Shown in pieces: positions 46,716 through 57,967 of a stretch of 64,000 nucleotides of DNA; position 1 is the stretch's first letter, and every line of letters begins with the position of its first letter. Location of the stretch: the NCBI GenBank assembly GCA_028571685.1, contig CM053140.1:23169501-23233500 (forward strand), written 5' to 3'. This DNA comes from Heterohyrax brucei. Lineage: Eukaryota > Chordata > Mammalia > Hyracoidea > Procaviidae. Position numbers and translations under genes: made by a program. The notes beneath the pieces are model-generated. The model saw only the letters and a program-made list of their open reading frames with translations, did no database searches and had not been told where the DNA came from.

Positions 46716-49700
46716 TGTCAGACACTACCAGCTCCTCAGAATCACCAGAAGTGGACATTTGCCACAGTCCAGTTACCCCAGCACATCAATGTTGCCAAGA
46801 GGTTGCCCAGAAAAGAGTTGAAAAGAGACAACAGACATCCTTCAACCTGCAGACACGGTACCCAGCGTTAAAAATCCAGAAGGCTCTCCATCATTCAAGA
46901 ATTTAAATGCTGTTTTAAGTCATAGAGAAAAACCACCTCTTTGGTATAGTGATGGGTTAGGTACCTACAGGCATCTAGCATGATCATGAGCAGAACAGAG
47001 GCCCCGAAAACATTCTGCCTATCAGAGTCGCCCTTACAGGTTTGCCACAACAACTGTGTTGTTCATAGGGGTATCAAACCAGAACACATGCTCTTAGATG
47101 AGAGAAGGAACATCAAAATTGCTGACATTGCTTTGAGAACTGAATTCACCGATGGGAGCAACCTAAAAACATTCTGTGGCAGTCTCCATTACAGTGCCTA
47201 GAGCTCCTACAGGAGAAAAGTATCATGGACCCCCATTGGATGTGTGGAGCCTGGAAATCACCGTGCACTTCATGCTAAGTGGATCTCTGCCTTTCCATGG
47301 ACAGACCTTAACTGAGCTATCAAAGCAGGTCCTAGAGGAAGAACATGACATTCCTTTCCACATGTCTATACCATGTGAATGCTTGCTAAGCCAAATATTC
47401 ACTGGTGACACAAGAAAGACAGCCATATCAGAGGACATGCTAGAACTTCCACATATGAATATGGATAGTGAAGAAAAACAAAAGTGGTATGTGCAATCAT
47501 TCCCTGACTACAAGGACCCCTATGAATTGAGGCCAAAGTGAACACAGGTTAAAGGCAGAAAGAATTTCCTGACTCACTGTTGAAATAAAAAATACAGTGA
47601 CATGACGGGGATCTATCTGATCTGAGGTTACAACACGTCTCAGATGGAGAGTCGTGCCAGTAGCCTGGAACCCAAGCATGTAGCACACTGCACTAACAGC
47701 CACAGACCTATCTCAGCCCATGAGCTACAGGCTACCATCTGCGCTAAATGCAAACGACGAAGATACACCGTACGTGCCATTCCCACCAATGGCTACTGTT
47801 TCTGTAATGCTTTCAACAGTCTAGCTGATCAAAGGAAGGGGCCCCCATGATATGTGCTTCTTCCTGTCTCCCTTGTAATGTCATCCTCCCAGCCCCAGAA
47901 ACTGAGGATGGCCTGGCCAGAGCTCAATCAAACCTTTGGGCTGTGTTCCAAGGTTGGAAAAAGTGTGTTGTTGGAACCCAGTGGATTCCCCGTGTGTGTT
48001 TCCCTGGCTGCCTCCTCCACCCAGACTACCAATAAGAGCAGTGGGGCCCCAGCAGCAACCACTTTCCCACAGGGGTGTCGCAACTAAGATCCTGCATTGA
48101 TGAGCAGGTGTGGGAGGTACCTGACCAGACGGTGAACCCAGCCTCTTCCAGTGTCACTGGGAGTCACCCTGTACTTCATGGTAAGTGGATCCAGTCTTTT
48201 CAGGGAGAAACCTCAACTGTGCTACGAAAGGAGGCACGGGAGGAAGAATACAATAGTCCTTTCCACATATTTATGCCATGGGAACACTTGCTGAGCCAAA
48301 TACTCACTGGTGACCCAAGAAAGACAGCCATTTCAGAGGACATCCAGGGACATCCATAGATGAAACTGATGATGACGAAAACAAAGGATGAACAGGCAAA
48401 TTTATACGGGAATGTACATTTTCATTCAATCATAATAAAAGAAAAAAGAACACAAAAGGTGGATGTGCAGCCGCTCCAAGATTGTGAGGACTAGCAGGGC
48501 ACTGAGGCCACTGTGAACAAGCAGGAAGGGATGCATTACTGACTTATGAATCAAAAATGAAATCACGTGAAGGGCACGCATCTGATGAAAGGTCATAACA
48601 CATATGAAATGGAGAGTCACGCCAGTACCAAGAAACCCCAGGTTGCAGTATACTGCACAGACAGACACATGCCTTTTCATTCTATGACAAACATCGTACC
48701 AACCCTGCTGAACTCAAATGGAGTAGTTATAACGTACCTGCCACTGCCACCTATGACTACTGTCTCTGCAAAGCTTTGAAGAGTCTAGCTGAAAAAAAAC
48801 AAGGGGCTTCCATGGTATATGCTTCTCCTTGAGTCTCCCTTTAAAGTCCTTCCTGCAACAACAACCCGGGATAGCCTGGGCAGAGTCCAGTCAAATCTCA
48901 GGACTGTGTGCCAAGGTGAGAAACAGTGAGGTGCCACCAGGCAGCACAGTCCCCGCAAGTGTTTCTGTGGCAGCCTTCTCAGCCCAGACCATCGAGTGGA
49001 ATGACGTAGCCCCAGTGGAAACCACTTTCCAAAAGCAAGTGTCAGAACTAAGCTCCTTCAGTGATCAGCAGGTGAGGAGATACCTGAGCAGACTGGGAAC
49101 ACACCCTCTCCCGTTGTCAACAGCCAGGACCAGCAGCGTGTCATTAGGATGGTTTTTAAGCTCATGATATCTTCGTTGACATGGATTAAAAGGGAACCCG
49201 AGACAGTGACCCTAGCCTCTCACTCTGTCAACAGAAAGGACAGGCAGGGTGTCACTGAAAGATTCTTTAAGCTGATGGGATAACTTTTTTGCACTTTTAT
49301 CAAAAAGGAACAAAAACTGTATGGCAGCAAAGCTGTACAGGAGACACTCAAATCTTGAGAGGTCAAGCCCCACTCTCTCCAGCTTAAGCGGAGGATAAAA
49401 ATCACCAGTTCCATGGAGCCCAACAAGACAGTGCAGGAGATCTACCAAGCGGTGGACACCCACCAAGAAGGGCACGCTGCTAGGTGTGAACAGCACAGCA
49501 GGACTGCAGGCATTTTTCGTGGAAGATGGACATGTGCACACTGCCTGTGTGGACCCTCAACGAGGTAAAAGTGAAGAGAATTTCAGGCATCTCTGAGGCC
49601 TTCAATAACATCGCCTCAAAAAGGAGCAGAGAGCATGTACTTAAAATGGTGCCAGCAGTTGCCACAGACAAAAGAAGAGTTCTCACACTGAAGCTCCAAC

Positions 49701-50130
49701 ACGATTGGACAGTGTTTCCTTCTGACTCACACAGAGTCACTATGAGTTGGAACGTACCCGAAAGGACCAAACCACATAACAACACTACAACAGGACTGAG
49801 AGAATATCAATGGAGATGTTTCAATAAACAGATGCAGCGCTGCAAGCCCTCACCTGTCTGCAAGGAGAAATCTGGGCAACAGCTTCCTGGCCAGCCAACT
49901 ACAAGTGATCCTTTCTTACACTCATTCCAAAGACAGATGATCAAACAGAACACACAGATTATTGAAAAACTTCATTAATACCAAAAACAAGTAAAATATG
50001 GTTGAAGATCGTTGTGCTGTGATTAATGAATTTGTGTGAGGCTCTTCTAGCCGTGGCCTTGTAACTTCTACCCAGGTGACTGCACAGGACAGTGTGATAG
50101 TGCTGTTGAGGCCCACTAAGAAGTATTGGT
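46716..50130 (+). pseudogene. MARK2: MARK2-derived retro-pseudogene, unit D, beta kinase to KA1
   Basis: Kinase from about 46725. A frame at 46980-47201 reads VVHRGIKPEHMLLDERRNIK then IADIALRTEFTDGSNLKTFC. HRD has become HRG (GGT at 47070-47072), DFG has become DIA, and the activation-loop TFCGS text survives before TAG 47199-47201. A second frame, 47176-47541, covers the C-lobe end (VHFMLSGSLPFHGQTLTELS). UBA plus spacer follows at 47520-48150, a second C-lobe end at 48160-48360, a second UBA plus spacer at 48480-49130, and KA1 at 49383-49640 (ITSSMEPNKT-like start; RISGISEAFNNIASK end). The frame 49526-49978 runs on from KA1 into the 3' tail because the MARK stop is lost. A short A-tailed insert sits at 48392-48458. 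Confidence 0.84.
48392..48458 (+). mobile_element. Short A-tailed insertion in unit D
   Basis: About 65 extra bases between the second C-lobe end and the second UBA. Contains gggaatgtacattttcattc and ends aataaaagaaaaaa. Flanking text acaaagga and acaaaagg looks like a target-site duplication. Confidence 0.6.
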
Positions 50131-51755
50131 CAATATCTCCTTAAGCGAGAGCAAATTGCAGAGCAATGAGGGAGAGTCTGCAACCACCCAGGGAGCATGG
50201 CCTTGAGCAGAGACCATTCCTGGGGCCAGGGATCACTGCATTGTAAAGCTCTTGGAAGCAGGTGCTAGGGAGAGCGCACACTGAGAATGGGTGGTAGGAG
50301 CAATGTAGCAGCAGGAGGCATCATCAGGGACTTCCCAGGCCACAAAGACAGAAAGCTGAGGGCCTTTGATCACTGGCTGAGGGCGAGGGAGAGCCCTGCC
50401 TTCAGAACGGGGGCAGAACAGTCTGTAGGCAAACGTACGACAGAAATCTTATGGAAAAGGTGGTGTCTCTTTCGAGTCACCAGCTGGGAGTAACACAGAG
50501 AGCCTGAGGTCCTCTGTAAGTAATGTGACCAAAACTATCCACAAGCAATGAGGATAAAAAGATCAAAGCACTAACAACATCCTGGGACACTGAGTTAAGT
50601 GACCCCCAAACTACGTAAATTTCCTCAAGGTTGTTTTTCAGAAAAAAACAGGTGCAAGCAACTCTAAGGACATGAGCAGAAATTCTCTCTTCGACAGCTA
50701 CAGATCCTTCCAAATGGAGCACCAGACACCTACAGTCAGGACCTGGAGATGGAACCAAAGAACCAAGAAACTACATGCAGAATACTCCATGGGAAGTCTT
50801 CCTAGCCATCCCAGAATGCCCCAGAGAAAGGAACTCTCTAGATCTTGTAACTGATTTGACCCCAAGTGACCTCTTTTGGGTTCAGGAGATCAGAGTAAAA
50901 ACAACTTCAGTCTCCTGACGAATGGATAACCGGGCTCCACCTGCTCCAGGCACCAGGATGCAACCTTCATGGCAGCAAAATTTATTAAGTCAAAGCACGC
51001 TACACACAGGGGAAAGGGCCCTTCTCTGTGATTTGGGAAAGACCTGGTACAAAGCTTGTATGATTCCTTACATTAGTAAGGGTAAAAAGTGGTGTCACAG
51101 TCAGGAGGGGTAGGTAGGAAACAGCCTTTGGTTTCAGTTTCAGGGTTATATGACAGCAACTGCATGATGGGGCCCCTCCCAAAAAATAAGACAATGGTAT
51201 GGAGATAGGATAAAAACAGGGGCAAGGTCATTTCTACATCATCCTCCTGAGGAAGTACCTATAGGTAGCCACATCTCAAAGTGCCAGGAGGGTGATCACA
51301 GCTGCAATGACTTCTCAAACGTTGACTGGGTGTTCAGTAATCACATGATGAGGTGGTCCATGGGGGCGATCAAGTTCCATAGCTACCCTTGCCATTTCCC
51401 CCTTGAGGAGATAGGGGCCTGAAATTTGAAAGGAACATGGGAAGTCGACTTGCTCTGGTTACTTCCTGCCTACCCATCAAACGCGTGTTCCTCTTACCCT
51501 GTCTTGAAAACGTTAAGATGTCTGATCGATCTACCGCCTGGTTGGTGGGCATAGGCTGCATTTTCTTATAGGACAATGATATTTCACTAGGAACGGTTGT
51601 AGCATGGAACCGTATGTTTTATTTTAGAAGCCAAATTCTAGATGTGTTGTAAGTTGTCCTGCACCTGGCCAGATTTACTAAAATAAAAACAACACAGTGC
51701 CATCCAATATAGGCAGGTGCTTCTCTGAGTTGCTGTTAAAAGGTCGAGGAAATCA
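50131..51755 (+). repeat. Shared 5' flanking block, copy D-E
   Basis: The longest uninterrupted copy of the block, useful as its reference. It includes gcagcaaaatttattaagtc near 50975 and ends at gttgctgttaaaaggtcgag before the unit E kinase. Confidence 0.82.
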
Positions 51756-52625
51756 TTGTGGAACACTGCCACCTGCTAAGAACATCGGCAAGGGGACATG
51801 GGTCTGTGTCAAGTTATCCTGGCACATCATCATGGGCAAAGAGGTAGCCGAGAAGAGTTGAAAAGAGCCCACAGACATCCTCCAACCTCCTGACACTACA
51901 CCCAGAGATAAAAATCATAAAAGACCTCCAACAATCCAAATATTTTAATGCTGTTGCAAGACACAGAGAACAACAACATCTTTGGTATAGTGATGGAGTA
52001 TGTACCTGCAGGGGCCCTCTGTGATCATCTAGAGATTCATGACTTCATGAGCCAAAATGAGGCCCCCCAAATACTCTGCCAATTAGTGTTGGCCCTACAG
52101 GTTTGCCACAACACCTGTGTTACACAAGGGTTATGAGACCGGAAAATGTGCACTTGAATGACAGAAGGAATACCAAACTTCCCAGTATCCATTTGGGAAA
52201 TGAATTGACCAGTGAGGGCAAGCCAAATATTTTCCGCAGCAGTCTCCATTATTGTGCCCAAAACTCCTACAGAGAAAAAAGTACTATGGCCCCAGTGGAC
52301 ATGTGGAGCCTGGGAATCACCCTGTGCTGCACGGTAAGTGGATCTCTGCCTTTTCATGGAGAGACTTTAACTGGACTACAAAACCAGGCACTGCAGAAAG
52401 AACATGTCACTCCTTTCCACATGTCTATGCTATGTGAACACTTACTAAGCCAAGTGTTCATTAGTGACACAAGGAAGACAGCCACATCAAAGGACACGCT
52501 AGAACATCCGTGGATGAATATGGATAATGAAGGAAAATAAAACCTAGATGTGCAGCCACTCCCAGACTACGAGGATCCTCGGTCCACCGCAGCCATGGTG
52601 CGCAGGCAGGGAAGACTCCAGCAGA
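51756..52625 (+). pseudogene. MARK2: MARK2-derived retro-pseudogene, unit E, kinase only
   Basis: The kinase runs from about 51765 to 52540 in several frames. The frame 51948-52136 reads NNNIFGIVMEYVPAGALCDH and then stops; a frameshift near the catalytic loop moves the reading to 52103-52540 (145 codons). The second frame covers NVHLNDRRNTKL, SSLHYCAQNSYREKS and VDMWSLGITLCCTVSGSLPF. As in C1 the activation segment has no TAG (CAA at 52259-52261) and the HRD position matches GTT. The frame ends in TAA just past the C-lobe. Only about 70 bases of the UBA junction remain before the MARK match ends at about 52625, where duplication copy 2 begins. It is the truncated last member of the array. 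Confidence 0.83.
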
Positions 52626-53639
52626 CCTCCTAAGACCTGTGAAACAGAAAGACATCTGGAGTGTTGGCTGGCCCATGACAGATATCTTGATTTGGAAATG
52701 AAGACACTTCAAAGTGGGGTGAGAGCACTGTGAATAGCGGCCCGGTAGGTTCTGCCACTAAGTCAGTTTGGGGTTTGCTTCTTATACTTTATCTATGCCC
52801 AGGGTATAGCTGGAGACAACGAATCACTGACGGCGGTCTGCAATATTTCCTGTTTTGGCAGGCAGGTGCCTATCCCTTGCTGTACCCACATGCAGACTTC
52901 AACAGGAGTCTTGCCATGGAGGCTTCTGGAATTGGCAGCAGCACTTACCATCAGGTGTCGTGATTGAGCAGATTCTTGCTCCCCTTGTTGCATTCTCTGG
53001 TCCTGATGGGAGCTTTCAGGTGCCCCTGCTGGAGGGCGTACAGTGGTCACTATCTCATCTGGGCATGCCTGTCAAGTAAGTCTAAGCTGGCTTCTCTGAA
53101 AAACAAGGGACAATTTAAGCAACCTGTCCCCTGGTGTGGGTGACAAAATGAAGTTGACTATCCCTATGAAATGCTTCAAGATGTGGTTAGGCTGACCCTT
53201 ATCGCTCCTATCTTATGAGTATTCATTGTTAACAGGGTTACTTGGAATTGTCAAAACTGTAATTGTGGAAGCTTTCAGTAGAGAAGGGTAGACTAAGGGG
53301 GAGATGCTCTTGCATTAGAGTCGAGTGGCTAAACCTAAAGCCCCTACAAGGGTTTCCTACACTGACACTGGAGAGGCTTAGAGCAAGGGAATAATCTTCT
53401 CTCAGATGAATTACTTTGAGTTCAGGAATGATAAACATGCAGTGACTTTTGGAGAATCAGACCACAAGGAAACCCGCAGGCCACGTGAATGGCTGGTACC
53501 TGAATAAATTTACACTTTGGACTCTTTGCCCTACTGAAGGACTATGGGAGGGGCAAGCTGTCCTTCAAATGTGAAAGAACCATGACTACAAAACCCAAGG
53601 GGTAGACTCTGCTGTGAGAGATTACTTCTGGGTGTGCAA

Positions 53640-53815
53640 ACCGAATCAAAACTACTGCCATCAAGTTGATTCCGACTCACAGGAACCCTACAGGCAAGAA
53701 TAGAGCTGTCCCATAGGGTTTCTAAGAGTCAGCTGGTGGATTCAAACTGCTGACCTTGTGGTGAGCAGTCACACTCTTAACCACTTCAGCGATAAGGCCC
53801 CACATGAAAACTAAT
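53640..53815 (-). mobile_element. AfroSINE, in duplication copy 2
   Basis: Same insertion as 13655-13830, shared by descent. Confidence 0.88.
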
Positions 53816-54009
53816 CTTTAAGAACAAAATTATTTGAAAACTTGCTATAATTCTGTGGTAATGAAGAAAATGCTACCCTGATATAAAATTAATCAAGTAA
53901 AGGGTCTTTCAGTAACGAGGTCCTATTTGGACACCTCACAGAGGCTGTATTTGTGAAGCTACAACACCCACATTTACCATGTTTTTTGATTAGTCTTGAC
54001 AAATAGCCA

Positions 54010-54750
54010 TGAAACGTTACACGACCCCAAAACATTAAAGATTATTATCAAAATGGGTGCTCAGTTTGCCACACATTCCATGTCTTACGTGAAATTTATA
54101 ATGTACATAATTTTCCCCACTGAGAATAATTCGATGTTTAATCAAAAAACTGAGACAACTGGGTCTGTTGCCAATCAGACAATGCCTCTGCATCGAGGAA
54201 CCACACATTCCAATGAAGACATCACCACTGTTCGTGAGAGCACATGCAGGAATCCATTCCAGTCAATTTCTCACTGAGCACAAGAACTGGGCCCTTTATC
54301 GACCACAGTTCAGCCGATGTTGCATCCGGACTTGAACCTTCAACCTTACAGAATTGTTTTAACAGAAGAAGGGAAGTCCAATGACCGTAGACTGTTCCAT
54401 ATATTTGCTGACTGGGCTCTGTAGCAATTGGAAGTTGACTCTGTTTGGGGCTGAAAAATCATCTGCAGCAATGAGGCCCATTTCGGGATGAATGGTTTTG
54501 GTAACAAACAACACTGGCACATCTGGAGTGATGAGAATCCAATGGAGACTCAAGAACACCCACTACATCCCCCAAAGGCACCACTTGGTGTAGATTTGGG
54601 TCCCATAGAATCAGTGGCCCTTACTGTTTCCAAGATGAATCAAGAGAGTCTGTGACTGTCAGTGGTGAAATTTTGGGGCTGTTGCTGATTCTTTTTGGCC
54701 CCATTTGGTAGGTGCTGCAGTGGCCATTCACCCAAAGTTCTTTCCCACAC
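54010..54750 (+). pseudogene. Tc1/mariner-type transposase relic, copy 2
   Basis: Partner of 14045-14790 with the same layout. The middle region reads across frames, and the stretch around 54470-54540 again gives EAHFGMNGFGNKQ and WHIWSDEN-like text. The open frame at 53996-54277 is shorter than the one in copy 1, and stops are at partly different places, so the decay continued after duplication. It is non-functional. The relic is useful as a neutral clock for the age of the duplication, because both copies were dead when duplicated. Confidence 0.7.
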
Positions 54751-54901
54751 ATAATGCCATCAAATGTAGTTCAAAATATTAAAACAAACTGTTTTATTTA
54801 TACAGCTTGTTCTCTACAAATTCAAAGATAGAACACCCTTATTAGAGGACCCTTTCTTTCCGTCAGGAATTAAACAGAGTCCCAAAACAGGCCCAGATTA
54901 A

Positions 54902-55155
54902 CTTTGTTGTAAGGTACCTTAGCTCCAGCTTCCCTTAATGACAACCCTCCGTATTCTACAGAATGAAGCACTGCCAAGGCCTGTACTGACCTCATGATCT
55001 TTACCACGTTTGTGGCCACTGGGGCAGCCCCTATGTCAACCCATCTCTTGAGGTCTTTCTCTTTTTCACTCTCTACCTAACCACAGTATGCACGACGTCC
55101 TTTTCCAGGGACTGGCCCCTCTTGCTAATATGTTCTGGGTCCACCAGATCATTAT
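54902..55155 (-). mobile_element. RTE LINE 3'-end fragment, copy 2
   Basis: Partner of 14937-15190. Confidence 0.65.
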
Positions 55156-55769
55156 CGCCATATTAGCTTCCAAGCTGCCGTCACTTCTCCCAGCAGCACC
55201 CTACCCAGCCCAGCTTTCAGGTCCTGACTTGCCTTCCAGGCTAAAAGTTGAGGAAAGAGAAAGTGGTGCAGACTATCTGTAGTCTCTCCTTTCTCAAGCC
55301 TAATGGATTCCCGCTGACTCCTGGGCAAAGCCCAAGGTCAAGGGATGTGAGGAGATCCCTCCCCCAACCCTGCAGCTGGCTTCCATCTCCAGTAAACTCA
55401 AGGTGGGGTGGCTATAACCTCCAAGGTCAGGTGCAGGGTCTGGGGAGGCTGGGACAAGGTAGGGAGGAGATTCCAGGTGGCACCTGCCCGCCGTATACCA
55501 GCAGCTTTTACAGGGTCAGGGTCTCCAGCAACGGCGGAAGCCACAGCCAAAGTAACCAGGTACCAAGCAGGGGCTCAACACCCTCAGTGGCTTCCCTCAG
55601 GAGTCCCCATGGGGCCTGGCTTGGTGGACAGGACCTGACGGAGGGCTGGAAGAGGAACACTTACTCCCGGGATCAGGGGCTCAGGTTGGCAGATGTTAGG
55701 GGGAGGGATTTCAGGTCAGAGGAACCAGAGCTCTCTGTCTACTTTTTTTTTTTTTTTTTTTGGTGACTT

Positions 55770-55970
55770 TCAGGAGCTCTCTGGCTATTCACTTTGGATA
55801 CTGAACCCTTATCCCCCAGACAGTTTCCAAATATCTTCTCCGATTCACTAGGTTTTGACAGTGTTCTCTGACACCCAGACATTAACATTTTGTTGAAGTC
55901 CACCTTAGACCTATGTTTTCTGTGTTGCTCATTTGTTGGTATATCTGAGAATCTACCTATGAATCAGGCA
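55770..55970 (-). mobile_element. Old L1 fragment, copy 2
   Basis: Partner of 15800-16010, just right of the long T run. Confidence 0.6.
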
Positions 55971-57154
55971 CTGAAAACCCTAGGGAGCACAGGTGTCCTC
56001 TGACACACACAGGGTCACCATGGTCAGAACGTCCTGGATGGTGACTGGTTTCTTTTCTCACCTTCTCTCTGCTCCCTGTGTTTCCTGTCTCCCACTAAAG
56101 GTAAGTCTGTGTGACTCACTGCAATTCCAGGTGGTGGGAGGAGGAGCATATAATGTCACAGCCAAAAAAGCTGTGAATTCTCTGCCTTGTTGTCAGTACC
56201 TGGCGCATGGGTTCAGCTCACCATTGTGTATCTGTTAACGTGACACTAGTGTCTGGATGTTATTGACGTCAACAGTTAAGGAGCAAGGGTCATCTTTGGG
56301 TGTGAGGTTTATGGAGAAAGCTAGCCAGGAGACGCCATGGACCATGTACTGAAGTTAGGACGTCAGAGCAACCTAAACAGACTTAGTGGTTGATGTATTT
56401 TTAGAGTAGATGTCAACTGTATTATACACTTTATCCTTTTCTGTCTCTGATTCCTGTTTTCAGTAGGAGACTATCTGCTCTGTCATCTCTGTGCTAGGAG
56501 AAATTTTTATAGCACAGCCATTACTGGAAATATAACATGCCACCACCTGGAAGACATGTGGACTGAAATTAGTCAGATGAAAAAGGACAAGTACTGTATG
56601 AGACCACTACCATAAGGACTTCAGAAAAGGTTTAAGCACAGAAGATAATAATCTTTGATGGTTACAAGGGCAGGGAAGGAAGGAAAGGGGTATTTATAGA
56701 TTAGACAGCAGACAGGAATTTGGTTAGGTAAAGGGAATGTCAGGATGCAGTGGAAGGGAGGTGAGCACAACTGAATCATACCAAAAGCTAAAAGATTTTC
56801 TAAATGAAACCCAATCTTTTGAAGGACAGAGTAGATGGGACAGCTGCCTGGGGACCGCAGTTTCTGGGGATATCTAGGCTAATTAGCACAATTAAGCTGT
56901 TTTGAGAAAATATTCCACATACCACTTTGGTGACTGGCTTCTGCCTCTTAAAAACTACTAAGTGCCCGTCTAAGTGGCATCAACTGGTCCCAATCCACCT
57001 GGAGCAGTGGTGAACAAAGGACATCAGAGACAAGAGGAAAACACAAACCCAGCATACAGAAGGGGCCACGTGATCCAGAGACTTCAACAGCACGAGAGAG
57101 AACTGGATGGTACCTGGCCACCACCAGTGGCTGCCCTGACAGGAACACAACGTC
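55971..57154. other. Unassigned part of duplication copy 2
   Basis: Partner of 16011-17179; no gene or known repeat recognised. Confidence 0.45.
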
Positions 57155-57640
57155 AAGTCCCTGATGTAGCAGGAGAAAGATGGGTGTGCAAACAAGAACT
57201 CTAATAAAAGACCACACGCTATCAAAAAGTCTACATTTGATGGTCCGTCAGACAGAGGGTCTCCTAAAGATACGCCCCCCACACTCCCCGTTAGCCCAGA
57301 GCCAAAAAGAGAACCAAAGGCAACTCTTCAGGCAAAGACTCGACCGTTAGACACAGTGTGATGCTGGCAAAGAGGATGCTTCTTGGCTTAAACATATACA
57401 CAAGGCTGTCTGAGCAGTTCCTCTCCAGAGGTGAGAGGAGAGGGTTGGGGGGGGGACAGGAGTTGGTTGAATGGGTATGGGAAATACAGGCTGGAAAGAA
57501 AGTGTGCTATTACAGGGCGGTGGGGGCGAGAGCAGTTAGGTTTGCCCAGTAATGTGTGTTTGGGGTTTTACATGGCACATTGATTTGGATTGTATAGTTT
57601 TACTTAAAGGACAATAAGAGATTTTAAAAGAGAGAGAAAG
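57155..57640 (+). repeat. Unclassified interspersed element, copy in duplication 2
   Basis: Partner of 17180-17680 and reverse match of 20608-21065. Confidence 0.6.
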
Positions 57641-57967
57641 AGTCAATTCAAGCAGAGAGAAGGTCTTACCAGCAATAAGAGAGAACAGCCAGGAGCAGAG
57701 AACCATCCTCGGGACCTGGGATCCCAGCACTGAGGATCCCCTGCAAACAGGAGATAGAAAGATCAGGAAGTTTTGGCAGAGAAACAACAGCAGAGACAGT
57801 TGCGGGCTTTCCGGCCCAGAGAGGAAGAAACTTACTAGTGGAGTAGGGTGCCTCTGGCAATCTTCAGCGCCTAAGTTCTATGTGGGGTGCAATGAATTAC
57901 TGAAACCAGTAGAGGAAGTACAGAGTGCCATGGGTGGGACATTTGGTGTCAGAACTGGCCAAAATTA

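Larger units (their letters stand above)
52640..57960 (+). repeat. Segmental duplication, copy 2 (partner 10535-17985)
   Basis: Direct copy of the block at 10535-17985, lacking its 11530-13655 part. Its left edge abuts MARK unit E, while in copy 1 the same edge follows the mariner hairpin region. A run of about 21 T at 55743-55763 replaces about 40 bases of copy 1. Confidence 0.88.

Noticed and set aside
49526..49978. 150-codon frame after unit D KA1 as a separate small protein
   Set aside because: It is the KA1 end read through a lost stop into the shared 3' tail.
55248..55766. 172-codon frame in duplication copy 2
   Set aside because: It ends in a poly-T run read as Phe, is not kept at that length in copy 1 and overlaps no known domain.
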